Below, piece by piece: positions 24,611 to 33,274 of a stretch of 64,000 bases of DNA. Origin of the DNA: JAJZNI01 sp035624785 (lineage in GTDB: Bacteria > Chloroflexota > Dormibacteria > Aeolococcales > Aeolococcaceae); the NCBI GenBank assembly GCA_035624785.1, contig DASPQV010000019.1, positions 1-64,000 of the forward strand, read 5' to 3'. The notes beneath the pieces were generated by a model. That model searched no databases. It saw only the letters and a program-made list of their open reading frames with translations, and was not told the DNA's origin. Both the position numbers and the translations under genes were made by a program. Each line of letters starts with the position of its first letter. Position 1 is the first letter of the stretch.

Positions 24611-25855
24611 TCAGTTGCCCACGCTTCGCTGCGCTCGCTGACGGCCGCGAAAGGCGGGCACCAGGGCGAGCATGATGCAGCTGCTCAGCAGCCCCGGCAG
24701 GAATCCGGCGGCGGCAGTGCCGGCGAGGTCCGAGGCGGCACCTCCCAGCACCGGCAGCGCAAAGGCCATCGTGTAACCGATGCTGAACATGCCGGCGGAG
24801 ACGCGGGCTGCCTCGGTCGGGCTGGCACCCAGCGCCGGCAGCGTCACCGCGATCAGATAGGTCCAGGAGGTGGCGAAGCCGGTGAGCCCCGCTCCCAGGA
24901 TCACCGTGGGGGCTGAGCCGGCCAGGATGAGGCCCACCGCCGCCGCGATGAGAAGGCCGAGCCCCGCCACCGCCGTGGCGCCGGTGGCGTGACGGGTGGG
25001 CAGCGCCGCCGCCGCCAGCGAAGCCGGCAGCTGGCACACGTTGAGAGCTATCAGGCTGGCGACCACCAGCTGGGAGCCCCTGGCGTGCAGGTAGATGGGC
25101 AGGAAGGTGTTGGCGGCGAAATACGCGACCGCGGCCGCCCCCTGGAGCAGGCCCAGCTCCCAGGTCCGCCTGCTGCGCCAGTCGGGAAGCCACCGGGTGT
25201 CCTCGGCCCCCTCCGCGGTCGAGCGGCCGCGCCCAGCGAGCAGGATCGCGGCCAGCGCGACCGGGACCGACCAGGCTGCCAACGCCGCCTGCCACGCCCC
25301 GGTCAGCCCGGCGAGCGCGAGGGTCAGCGAGGCCGCCACCGACTCGCCGACCAGCATGCCGTTGACGTAGGTGGCGGTGGCCAGCCCGGCCCGTCCCGGC
25401 AACCAGTGGCGGACCAGGGCGGGGAGCGCCGGCTGGGTGGTGGCGATGGCGGCGCCCATCACCGCCGTGAGCAGAAACAGCCCCGCCGCTCCACCGCCGG
25501 CCCCGCGCAGCGCCGACGCCACCGCGACCACCGCCAGGGCCGCCATGGCGGTTCGTCGCGGCCCGACTCGTGAGGTCGCGGCCGAGCCGAGGGGAGCTAC
25601 CACCGCCATGAGCAGCACCGGCAGGGTGGTCAGTGCAGCCAGTTCGGTCTCGCTGAGCCCGAGGCTCTGCCGGATCTGGGGGAGGAGGGGAGGAATGGCG
25701 AGGATGGTGATCCTGAGGTCGAGGCCGCAGAGCCAGAGCAGGCCGAGGCGGCGGATCGCCAGTCGCTCCTGGCTGGCGACGCCATCCGGAGGCCCCTCCG
25801 ACGTTCCCCGCACGAGCTGGCGCGGCGGCGCGTCGATCGGGCTCTCGGGAGCCAT
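24611..25855 (-). CDS. MFS transporter (CynX/NimT-like)
   Basis: 414 residues from ATG 25855, 8 nt after a TACGGT hexamer. Twelve membrane helices with the first-loop motif GSAATSRVGPRRTAM (degenerate GxxxDRxGRR). Family resemblance is to the cyanate/2-nitroimidazole transporter branch: LLPQIRQSLGLSETELAAL near the start and LGLLQGAAAVAYFAANTFLPIYL at the start of the second half. The substrate is unknown. It is divergent from the alkyltransferase-like gene. Confidence 0.85.
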   Translation of the reverse strand: MAPESPIDAPPRQLVRGTSEGPPDGVASQERLAIRRLGLLWLCGLDLRITILAIPPLLPQIRQSLGLSETELAALTTLPVLLMAVVAPLGSAATSRVGPRRTAMAALAVVAVASALRGAGGGAAGLFLLTAVMGAAIATTQPALPALVRHWLPGRAGLATATYVNGMLVGESVAASLTLALAGLTGAWQAALAAWSVPVALAAILLAGRGRSTAEGAEDTRWLPDWRSRRTWELGLLQGAAAVAYFAANTFLPIYLHARGSQLVVASLIALNVCQLPASLAAAALPTRHATGATAVAGLGLLIAAAVGLILAGSAPTVILGAGLTGFATSWTYLIAVTLPALGASPTEAARVSAGMFSIGYTMAFALPVLGGAASDLAGTAAAGFLPGLLSSCIMLALVPAFRGRQRAQRSVGN

Positions 25856-25972
25856 GGGCGATGACCGTATCACGAGCCGAGCACAACGGTCTCAGCGCAC
25901 CAAATGCATGGGGCCACCCAGCACCGGCCTCGGCAGCTGCGGCCAGCCTGTCGTCGGGTGCTGAATATTCCC

Positions 25973-26284
25973 ATGCCACGCGTCGCGGGTACCCCCGGCC
26001 AGCCCGAGCCCGAGCTCGTGGGCTGGATCGTGGCTCGGGTGCGCGGGATCCCTCGCGGGTCCGTCTGCACGTACGGGGACATCTATCCCGGCGCGCCACG
26101 GATGGTGGGCAGGGTGCTGGCCACCACCCACGAGCGGCTTCCCTGGCACCGGGTGGTTCGGGCCGACGGGGTCGCTCCGATGGGAGCCCGGCAACTGGAG
26201 CGGCTGCGCCGCGAGGGGGTGCCGCTGCGGGGCGACCGCGTCGACATGAGCGCGGCCCGCCTGCCCCGGACCCCCGCCGGCTGA
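25973..26284 (+). CDS. Alkyltransferase-like (ATL) DNA-binding protein
   Basis: 103 residues from ATG 25973. It has the MGMT DNA-binding domain: IVARVRGIPRGSVCTYGDI, GRVLATTHERLPWHRVVRADG and a LRREGVPLRGDRVDM end. The acceptor motif PCHR is PWHR, so the alkyl-accepting cysteine is a tryptophan. That is the defining trait of ATL proteins, which flip O6-alkylguanine and hand the lesion to nucleotide excision repair. Length matches ATL rather than full-length Ogt. Confidence 0.85.
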   Translation: MPRVAGTPGQPEPELVGWIVARVRGIPRGSVCTYGDIYPGAPRMVGRVLATTHERLPWHRVVRADGVAPMGARQLERLRREGVPLRGDRVDMSAARLPRTPAG

Positions 26285-26337
26285 GGGCCGGGGCACGGCG
26301 CGGGGGCTGTCCCCTGGCGTAACCCCTCAGCTGGGTC

Positions 26338-26368
26338 TTGACAGTGAGCGCGGACCACCATGTAGGCT
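26338..26368 (+). promoter_or_regulatory. Sigma-70-type promoter of the DHA2 transporter gene
   Basis: TTGACA (26338-26343), a 19-bp spacer, TAGGCT (26363-26368). The leader is about 70 nt and ends in AGGGAGG, 9 nt before GTG 26443. The spacer is longer than the usual 17 bp. Confidence 0.7.
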
Positions 26369-26442
26369 GGGCGAACGCCCCACTCGCCCACGGTGTGGCG
26401 GCTGCGCCCGCCTGGCGCCCGGGACCAGGGAGGATCTGACCG

Positions 26443-28185
26443 GTGACTGACGTGCCCGCTCGTATCGACGTTGACACCGAGCCGGTAAGCGCCCCCGCGC
26501 CGGTCGCGGACGGACGCTGGGTCGAGCAGCCGGATCCGCAGCGTTGGGCGGCGCTGGCCAGCGTCATGACCGCGCTCTTCATGGTTCTGCTCGACGTCTC
26601 CATCGTCAACGTCGCCATCCCCGCGATCCGCCAGAACCTGGGGGCCAATGACGCCGACATCCAGTTCGTGGTGGCCGGCTACGCGCTGGCCTATGCGGTG
26701 ACGCTGATCACTGGCGGCAGGCTCGGCGACATCCACGGACGCAAGCGGCTGTTCATGATCGGCATGGCTGGCTTCATCACCGCCTCGGCGCTGTGCGGCC
26801 TGGCTCAGAGCGCGGTGATGCTCGACCTCTCCCGGGTGCTCCAGGGACTGATGGCGGCGTTGATGTACCCGCAGGTGCTCTCGGTCATCCAGGTCACCTT
26901 TCCCGCTCGCGAGCGGGCCCGCGTCTTCGGCTTGGTCGGGGCCACCATCGGGATCGCCACCATCACCGGTCCACTGGTGGGGGGCCTGATCATCCGCGAC
27001 GACATCACCGGCAGCTCCTGGCGCTGGATCTTCCTGGTCAACCTGCCGATCGGCATCATCGCGCTGGTGGCGGCCTGGCGCGTCGTCCGCGAGTCGCGCG
27101 CCCCCAACGCCACCCGGCTGGACCTCCTGGGGATGGCCATCGCCACCGTGGGGCTGCTCCTGCTGGTGTATCCGCTGGTCGAGGGCCAGGTGGCGGGCTG
27201 GCCGCTGTGGACCTACGTCTGCATGGGGATGAGCCCGCTGGCGCTGCTCGTCTTCGTCGCCTACGAGCGCCGCCTGCCGTCGACGAGCTTCCCCCTGGTG
27301 CAGCTCTCGATGTTCCGGATCCGCTCGTTCACCATCGGCGTGCTCATCTCCGCGGTGTTCATCGCCGGGATTCCCGCGTTCTTCTTCACCTTCAGCCTGA
27401 TGCTCCAGGTGGGCCTCGGCTTCAGCGCCCTGCATGCCGGGCTCACCACCATCCCGTGGAGCGTTGCCACCGCCGTGGCCTCGGCGGTGTCGACACGGGT
27501 GGCCCCCCGGCTGGGCCGCTACACCATCGCCATCGGCGCGGCTCTGGGGATGCTCGGCATCGCCGGCATCTTTCTGACCCTGCACCTGAGCGGGACAGGG
27601 GTGAACAGCTACGAGCTCACTCCCTCGTTCGTGCTCGCCGGCCTGGGGCTCGGCACCGTGATCGCGCCCCTGCTGACCGTCATCCTGGCCGGCATCCCCC
27701 CCAAGCACGCCGGCTCGGCATCGGGAGTGATGACCACCTTCCAGCAGCTCGGCGGCGCCATCGGCGTCGCGGTGGTGGGCGTGGTGTTCTTCGCGCTTCT
27801 GTCCGGCGGCGCCGCGACCTCCGTGGCCAAGGTGACGCCGCAGCTGCGCAGCCAGCTCACCGCCGCCCACCTGCCACCAGCCGCGGTGGACCAGTCGCTG
27901 GCTCGATTCGCTCACTGCTTCGAGGAGCTGTCGACGTCGAGCGACCCGACCCAGCCGGTGCCGGGCTGCCCATCCCCGGAAGCGCCGTCCACCCATGCCC
28001 AGACCGCGGTTGGCACCGCGGTGTCCCAAGCCGGCGGCCACGCCCTGGCGGACAGCTTCGTCAGCGCTGAACAGCTCGTCCTCTTCTTCAACATCGGCTT
28101 CTGGGCCCTGACCGCGCTGCTGTCGCTGGGGCTTCCCCGGGTCGGCGCAAGCCGGGGCACGGCGGTGGTCCCGGGTTCGCGCTGA
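26443..28185 (+). CDS. DHA2-family (EmrB/QacA-type) MFS multidrug transporter
   Basis: 580 residues from GTG after AGGGAGG. Fourteen membrane helices. The DHA2 markers are present: LDVSIVNVAIPAIRQNL in helix 1, GGRLGDIHGRKRLFMIG as the loop 2-3 motif, and GPLVGGLI in helix 5. The long extracytoplasmic loop before the last helix carries two cysteines (HCFEELSTSSDPTQ, PGCPSPE). It probably exports drugs or hydrophobic metabolites by proton antiport. No TetR regulator is adjacent. Confidence 0.9.
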   Translation: MTDVPARIDVDTEPVSAPAPVADGRWVEQPDPQRWAALASVMTALFMVLLDVSIVNVAIPAIRQNLGANDADIQFVVAGYALAYAVTLITGGRLGDIHGRKRLFMIGMAGFITASALCGLAQSAVMLDLSRVLQGLMAALMYPQVLSVIQVTFPARERARVFGLVGATIGIATITGPLVGGLIIRDDITGSSWRWIFLVNLPIGIIALVAAWRVVRESRAPNATRLDLLGMAIATVGLLLLVYPLVEGQVAGWPLWTYVCMGMSPLALLVFVAYERRLPSTSFPLVQLSMFRIRSFTIGVLISAVFIAGIPAFFFTFSLMLQVGLGFSALHAGLTTIPWSVATAVASAVSTRVAPRLGRYTIAIGAALGMLGIAGIFLTLHLSGTGVNSYELTPSFVLAGLGLGTVIAPLLTVILAGIPPKHAGSASGVMTTFQQLGGAIGVAVVGVVFFALLSGGAATSVAKVTPQLRSQLTAAHLPPAAVDQSLARFAHCFEELSTSSDPTQPVPGCPSPEAPSTHAQTAVGTAVSQAGGHALADSFVSAEQLVLFFNIGFWALTALLSLGLPRVGASRGTAVVPGSR

Positions 28186-28241
28186 TCCCCCAGGCTGGCT
28201 GAGCCGGCGAGGCGCCGAAGGCGCTCGGCTACCATGGCCGG

Positions 28242-29585
28242 ATGCAGCCGGCCGAGCTCGATGTCGTCGACGAGACCACCGGGGTTCTGCAGGAGCTGAT
28301 CCGCAACGCCTGCGTCAACGACGGTGCGCCGGAGTCGGGACAGGAGAGCCGCAATGCCGCAGTGCTCCGCGACCTGCTCGAGTCGGCCGGGCTTCCGACC
28401 GTCACCTTCGAGCCGCTGCCGGGCCGCCAATCGCTGCTGGCTCGGCTGGAGGGGCGCGATCCGCACGGCCCGACGCTCCTCCTCATCGGTCACAGCGACG
28501 TCGTCCCGGTGAGCCCCGCGGGGTGGTCGCGCGACCCCTTCGGCGGGGAGCTGGTGGACGGCTGGGTATGGGGACGCGGCGCCATCGACATGCTGAACCT
28601 GACCGCGTCCATGGCGGTGGCCACCCGCCGGCTGGCCGCCTCGGGCTGGCGGCCCCGGGGGACCCTCGCCTTCCTGGCCGTCGCCGACGAGGAGGCGGGT
28701 GGCACCCACGGTGCGGGATGGCTGGTGGAGCACGCCGCCGGCGCCGTGCGCGCCGACTACGTCCTGACCGAGTCGGGTGGGGTGCCGCTCTCGACCCCGC
28801 AGGGAACCCGGCTGCTGACCTTTGTCGGCGAGAAGGGCGCTCAGTGGCGGCGGATCACCGTCCGGGGACGGGCGGGACACGGCTCTCGACCGCTGCGGAC
28901 CGACAACGCCCTGGTGAAGGCGGCCGAGGTGGTGCGGCGGCTGGCCAGCTTCCAGCCGCGCCCTCTCATCTCCGACGCCTGGCGTCAGGCGGTGCCGCTC
29001 ATGGGCTTCGACGAGGACCTGGCCGCGGCTCTGGTCGATCCCGGGAGGATCGCGGCCGCCATCGATGAGCTGCCGGACGAGATGGCCAGGACGGCCCATG
29101 CCTCCACCCACCTCACGGTGGCCCCGACGGTGGTCCATGGCGGCGCCAAGACCAACGTCATCCCGGACCGTGTCGTCCTCGAAGTCGACATGCGCACGGT
29201 TCCGGGTCAGACCGCGGGCGACGTGGAGGAGCTGCTGCGCGCAGCCCTCGGCCCTCTCCTCGATGAGATCGAGGTGACCCCGATCCAGCGCGACGACGCG
29301 TCCGTCAGCGACCTGCGCTCCCCGCTCTGGGAGGCGCTGGCCCGGGTCACCACCCGGCTGCGCCCCGGAGCCACCCTGCTGCCGTCGCTGGCCCCAGGGG
29401 GGACCGACGCCCGTTTCTTCCGCCGCCTCGGCATCCCCGCCTTCGGATTCGGGCTCTTCAGCGATCGGATGTCGCTGGCCGAGTGGACCCGCATGTTCCA
29501 CGCCGACGACGAGCGGGTCGACCAGGACTCGCTGCGGCTCTCGGTGGCCGCCTGGGACGGCGTCGCCCGCGACCTGCTCAGCTGA
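28242..29585 (+). CDS. M20-family metallopeptidase
   Basis: 447 residues; ATG 28242 lies 6 nt after TACCAT. Metal and catalytic residues of the M20/ArgE/DapE family: LLIGHSDVVPV (H), GRGAIDMLN (D), VADEEAGG (general base and ligand E), TESGG, and a final FHADDERVD (H). A dimerisation domain (GAQWRRITVRGRAGHGSRP) is inserted in the usual place. It is a di-zinc exopeptidase or deacylase with unknown substrate. Its 3' end overlaps by 8 bp with the convergent ligase gene. Confidence 0.9.
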   Translation: MQPAELDVVDETTGVLQELIRNACVNDGAPESGQESRNAAVLRDLLESAGLPTVTFEPLPGRQSLLARLEGRDPHGPTLLLIGHSDVVPVSPAGWSRDPFGGELVDGWVWGRGAIDMLNLTASMAVATRRLAASGWRPRGTLAFLAVADEEAGGTHGAGWLVEHAAGAVRADYVLTESGGVPLSTPQGTRLLTFVGEKGAQWRRITVRGRAGHGSRPLRTDNALVKAAEVVRRLASFQPRPLISDAWRQAVPLMGFDEDLAAALVDPGRIAAAIDELPDEMARTAHASTHLTVAPTVVHGGAKTNVIPDRVVLEVDMRTVPGQTAGDVEELLRAALGPLLDEIEVTPIQRDDASVSDLRSPLWEALARVTTRLRPGATLLPSLAPGGTDARFFRRLGIPAFGFGLFSDRMSLAEWTRMFHADDERVDQDSLRLSVAAWDGVARDLLS

Positions 29586-30852
29586 GCTGCCGCCCGGGCG
29601 CGGCTCGAGGCTGAGCCGGGCGCGCAGCTCGCTGGGAGCCAAGCGGCATGGCGCGTCCGGGGAGCTGGCCCTGAGCCTCGATGTCGCCATCGCCCGATCG
29701 CTGGATCGAGACCCCGGCCGCCTCCAATGACCGGTCCAGCTCATCGCACAGGGAGTCCACGACATCCAGCAGGTTCCCACCGCCAGCCACGATCGCCCGC
29801 TGGCGCTCGCAGCTGGCGCCGCCCTCCAGGATGCTGAACACCCCCTCCAGCTCGCTGGCGCAATCGAGGCGTCGAGCCACCGGCATCAACTCGTCGACCA
29901 TCTCCTCGATGGCGGCTCGCAAGGGGTGGAGAGTGCCCCGCTCATCGACGATGATCGCCGCGTCGAGGCCGTAGCGGGCGGCTCGCCACTTGTTCTCGCG
30001 GACGATCCAGGCGGCCGGGCGGGGCAGGGTGTAGCCGCGGTCGAGGAGGGTGTTGAAGCGCTCGACCAGGCACTGCACCACCGCCGCGCCGGCGCAGATC
30101 TCCTCGAGGGTCGGCATGCCGTCGCACACCCGGGTCTCCACGGTGCCGAAGCCGGGGTGGGGGCGGATGTCCCACCACACCTCCCGGACCGAGGTGATGG
30201 TCTCGGCCGCGATCAGGGTCTCCATGAACCCCTCGAAGCCGCGCCAGTCGGGCAGCATGTGGGGCAGCCCGGCGGTCGGCAGGACCTCGAAGATCTTGCT
30301 CCGGCTGGAGGCGAGCCCGGTGTCCTGGCCCATCCAGTAGGGGCTGCTGGCGCTGAGGCCGAGCAGGTGCGGGATGTAGTTGCAGAGCGCGTTGAGGATG
30401 GCGATGGCCTTCTCACCGCTGCGGACACCGACGTGGAAGTGGATCCCGAAGATCGCGAGCTGCCGGGCGGGCCACTGCATGCGATCGGCCAGCCGATGGT
30501 AGCGGGGATCCGGCGAGATCAGCTGGGTGCTCCAGTCGGTGAAGGGGTGGGTCCCGGCGCACATCAGGCGCAGCCCGCGTTCTCCCGCCCTCCGCCGCAC
30601 CTCTCCGATGCTGGCGGCCAGGTCGCGGCGCGCCTCGCCGACGCTCAGGCAGATGCCGGTGATGACCTCGATGGTGGACTGGAAGAACTCACCCTTGGCT
30701 TTGGGGTGGATCCCGCCCGGGTGTCCGCTGCTCATCTCGGTGAGGATCTCGTGGGCGCGATTCACCAACTCCCGGCTCTCCGGGTCGACGAGGACCAGCT
30801 CGACCTCGACGCCCAGGCTGGAGCGCTCAGATGCCGTGAAGGTGATGGGCAT
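29578..30852 (-). CDS. GCS2-type carboxylate-amine ligase (YbdK-like)
   Basis: 424 residues, ATG after AAGGAGG. LGVEVELVLVDPESRELV opens the glutamate-cysteine ligase 2 fold; the FGIHFHVGVRSGEKAIAILN segment and RPHPGFGTVETRVCDGMPT complete the ATP and amino-acid sites. Members join an amino acid carboxylate to an amine using ATP; some make gamma-glutamylcysteine, others unknown amides. Here it is the last gene of a minus-strand unit with an ATP-grasp enzyme and an esterase, so a small peptide-like metabolite is more likely than glutathione or ergothioneine synthesis. The C-terminal 60 residues look disordered. Confidence 0.87.
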   Translation of the reverse strand: MPITFTASERSSLGVEVELVLVDPESRELVNRAHEILTEMSSGHPGGIHPKAKGEFFQSTIEVITGICLSVGEARRDLAASIGEVRRRAGERGLRLMCAGTHPFTDWSTQLISPDPRYHRLADRMQWPARQLAIFGIHFHVGVRSGEKAIAILNALCNYIPHLLGLSASSPYWMGQDTGLASSRSKIFEVLPTAGLPHMLPDWRGFEGFMETLIAAETITSVREVWWDIRPHPGFGTVETRVCDGMPTLEEICAGAAVVQCLVERFNTLLDRGYTLPRPAAWIVRENKWRAARYGLDAAIIVDERGTLHPLRAAIEEMVDELMPVARRLDCASELEGVFSILEGGASCERQRAIVAGGGNLLDVVDSLCDELDRSLEAAGVSIQRSGDGDIEAQGQLPGRAMPLGSQRAARPAQPRAAPGRQLS

Positions 30853-30865
30853 GGGGCGTCCTCCT

Positions 30866-32137
30866 TCAGACCGGGGCCGGAGATCGGGTGGCAGACGGTG
30901 AGGCGTCCTGCTCGGCGCACCACTGGGCGATCAGCCCGCGGTAGTGCGCGATGAATCCCTCGTGCTCGTGAGCGGGGAAGGTGTCTCGGACGGTGTCGAC
31001 CAGGACGCGGTCGAGCTCGGGGCCGCGGAAGAAGCCGACCACGACCTCGTCGAGGTGGGCGAGGTGACGCGCGCAGAAGCTCTGGTACCGCTCCATCTCG
31101 AAGTACGCGTCCGCCATCCGGCGGTACGCCGCCAGCTTCTGGTATTGGTCCAGCTCAGACCGATCGGCGACCGCGAAGTAGCGGGTGGTGTCCTGGTCGA
31201 CGCGCATCCGCCGCCCGGTGACCAGGCAGAAGGCGCACCAGCGAAGCAGCGCTCGGATGGCCCAGGGGAAGTAGTAGTGGAGGCTGGTGATGGCCAGGTC
31301 GGGCGACGCGTTGGCGTAGTCGATGGGATGGACGTGGCCGTCCCTGACCAGCATCTCGCAGGAGTTGAGCTCCCAGCGGAAGAATGCGTTGACCAGCCGG
31401 GAGACGGTGACCGCCTGAGACCCGGCATCCGCATCCAGGAACCCGTGGCTCACGCTGTAGCGGTCGTGGAGCGGCCGGCTGGGGTCGTAGCGCATCACCA
31501 TGGTCTCGGCGCCCACCGACAGGCTGCGCACGAAGACCTCGTAGTTCTCGATGCTGGCCTGGAGATGCATGAGGCGCCGCCCCGAGTCGTCGTAGGCGCG
31601 GTGGAGCTCGGCGGGCCCGGCGACCCGGGTCACGCCGACCCAGGCGCCGCCGTCGAAGGGCTTCATGTAGAGCGGATAGCCAACCCGGGCGGCCACCTCG
31701 TCGAGGTCGAAGAGCTGCATGTAGCGGGCCGCCATCCCGCTGAAGCGAGGGTTCTCCGCGGGCGGCTGCTTGTGGGGAACGATCCAGGTCTCCGGCACCT
31801 CGAGGCCGAGCCGGATCATGGCGCAGTAGGCGGTGTGCTTCTCCATCGCCTGGAAGGTGAAGGGATTGTTGAGCAGGTAGACGCCATCCATCAGGGCGAC
31901 CTTTTTGAGCCACTCTCGGGGCAGGTCGTACCACCATCCGAGCCGGTCGATGACCAGCGAGTAGCGGGGCCTGGCTCGAAGGTTGAATGGCTCGATGGTG
32001 ATTCGCTCGGTGGCCAGCTCGTGGGTCTCGCCACGGTGGCGGATGCGCAGGCCGGCACGTCGCACCAGGCCCTCGAAGGCCCCTGGCCAGTCCTCCTCGA
32101 CGCCGAGCAGCAGCCCGATCAGATGCCGGGTGGGCAT
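30866..32137 (-). CDS. ATP-grasp ligase
   Basis: 423 residues from ATG 32137; longer readings upstream overlap the esterase gene and are not protein-like. ATP-grasp elements: YPLYMKPFDGGAWVGVTRV (the nucleotide-binding lysine and glycine loop), LMHLQASIENYEVFVRSLSV, and HPIDYANASPDLAI as the magnesium-binding segment. The N-terminal pre-ATP-grasp part starts LIGLLLGVEEDWPGAFE. Members form amide or peptide bonds through acyl phosphates. It is flanked by a GCS2-type ligase 13 bp downstream and an esterase 34 bp upstream, the composition of the amidoligase clusters predicted by comparative genomics. Confidence 0.82.
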   Translation of the reverse strand: MPTRHLIGLLLGVEEDWPGAFEGLVRRAGLRIRHRGETHELATERITIEPFNLRARPRYSLVIDRLGWWYDLPREWLKKVALMDGVYLLNNPFTFQAMEKHTAYCAMIRLGLEVPETWIVPHKQPPAENPRFSGMAARYMQLFDLDEVAARVGYPLYMKPFDGGAWVGVTRVAGPAELHRAYDDSGRRLMHLQASIENYEVFVRSLSVGAETMVMRYDPSRPLHDRYSVSHGFLDADAGSQAVTVSRLVNAFFRWELNSCEMLVRDGHVHPIDYANASPDLAITSLHYYFPWAIRALLRWCAFCLVTGRRMRVDQDTTRYFAVADRSELDQYQKLAAYRRMADAYFEMERYQSFCARHLAHLDEVVVGFFRGPELDRVLVDTVRDTFPAHEHEGFIAHYRGLIAQWCAEQDASPSATRSPAPV

Positions 32138-32171
32138 CGGATGCCGGCCTCCCGCGGCTCGGGCTGGACGG

Positions 32172-33251
32172 TCAGCCCCAGGCCGCCTGGAGGAGATGGA
32201 TGAGGTGAGGTTCGAAGGAGTCCCGCCACGATGTCCAATTGTGGGCGTCGCGGCTCTCGACCAAAAGAACCGGATACCCCAAGGCCGCCAGAGCATCGCG
32301 GACCAGGCGGTTCCCGGCCAGGTTCTCCTCCACCGCGCCGCAGGTGAGCACGGCGGGCACCGGCCTGCCCGGCGTGGGGCCGTCGACCAGACCTTCCACG
32401 AACCGGGCGACCCGGGAGAAGGCGCGAAGCCGCCCCTCCCTGGCGGCGTCCTGGTCGCGGAAGAAGCTCGACGACTGCAGGAAGAGCCCGCTGGCCAGCT
32501 CGGGGCGGAGACGCTGGGCGTGGAGCATGGCAAGACCGCCGAGGCTGGCCCCCATCGCCGCCCGGCTGCGCTCGCCACCCCGGACCCGGACCGCCCCCTC
32601 GATCTCCGGCATCAGCTCGTCGAGCAGGGCGGCCGCATAGGCCGGATTGGCCGAGTACTCCTCGTCGCGGTGGTTGGGCTGAAGCAGGGCGACGTGATGT
32701 GGAGGCAGCCGGCCTTCTCGCTCGGCGCTGGAGAGGAATCGGAGAAGCTCGGAGAAGCGGGCATACTCGGGCCCGTCGTTGACCAGGAGCAGGGGCAGCG
32801 GATGATCGGACGCCCCCCCAGGGCTCGTCCAGACCTGCACCAGCATCCGGCGACGCAGCCGGCGGCTGGGTATGCGCAGGACCCGCACCGGCGGATCATC
32901 CGAGCTCCCGTCGACGAGCCACCGCGGAGGGCGGTACCCGGGCATCTCCACCACCGACTTGACCCCGAAGGGCCCATCGGCCCGGCACGGGTTGGCAGGG
33001 TCCAGCACCCATTCGACGCCCCCCTCGCGGTGCCGCAGCACCATGAGGTACTCGAGCCGGTCGACCGGCGGACGGCGGATGCGCGCCGTCCACCCGCCTT
33101 TCACAGGCAGCATCTCCGGGCCGAGGCGCGGCTGCCGCACCTCCTGGTAGACGGCCGCCGATGCCAGCTGCCGATCGGCGTCCTCGAGCCGGAAGATGAC
33201 CTGAGAGTCCGTGACCCGGGGACCGGCGGTCATCCCCGCAGAGGTGGGCAC
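32172..33251 (-). CDS. Alpha/beta-hydrolase esterase with N-terminal extension
   Basis: 359 residues from GTG 33251, 6 nt after TATCCT. The first 140 residues look like a carbohydrate-binding or early-set beta domain (MLPVKGGWTARIRRPPVDR; WVLDPANPCRADGPFG), as in enterochelin-esterase-like proteins. The esterase D domain follows: LPLLLVNDGPEY, nucleophile elbow GASLGG, and AHNWTSWRD supplying the histidine. It probably hydrolyses an ester or amide of the product made by the two downstream ligases, or cuts it on import. Confidence 0.83.
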   Translation of the reverse strand: MPTSAGMTAGPRVTDSQVIFRLEDADRQLASAAVYQEVRQPRLGPEMLPVKGGWTARIRRPPVDRLEYLMVLRHREGGVEWVLDPANPCRADGPFGVKSVVEMPGYRPPRWLVDGSSDDPPVRVLRIPSRRLRRRMLVQVWTSPGGASDHPLPLLLVNDGPEYARFSELLRFLSSAEREGRLPPHHVALLQPNHRDEEYSANPAYAAALLDELMPEIEGAVRVRGGERSRAAMGASLGGLAMLHAQRLRPELASGLFLQSSSFFRDQDAAREGRLRAFSRVARFVEGLVDGPTPGRPVPAVLTCGAVEENLAGNRLVRDALAALGYPVLLVESRDAHNWTSWRDSFEPHLIHLLQAAWG

Positions 33252-33274
33252 GGAGCCAGGATAGCGAGGCGCGG
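33252..33274. promoter_or_regulatory. 23-bp divergent gap with two overlapping -10 elements
   Basis: The minus-strand -10 TATCCT (33263-33258) lies 6 nt from GTG 33251. The plus-strand hexamer TAGCGA (33262-33267) lies 7 nt from ATG 33275. They share two bases. Neither gene has room for a Shine-Dalgarno sequence, so both should be leaderless and mutually exclusive at the level of polymerase binding. The -35 boxes would fall inside the opposite coding sequences. Confidence 0.6.

Noticed and set aside
24561..26660. Open frame of 699 codons on the minus strand
   Set aside because: It is out of phase with the MFS gene and the alkyltransferase-like gene and is mostly Arg, Ala, Gly and Pro.
26083..28041. 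Long open frame of 652 codons on the minus strand
   Set aside because: It is the complement of the DHA2 transporter, is rich in His, Gly, Asp and Arg, and has no fold signature. Typical of high-GC antisense frames.
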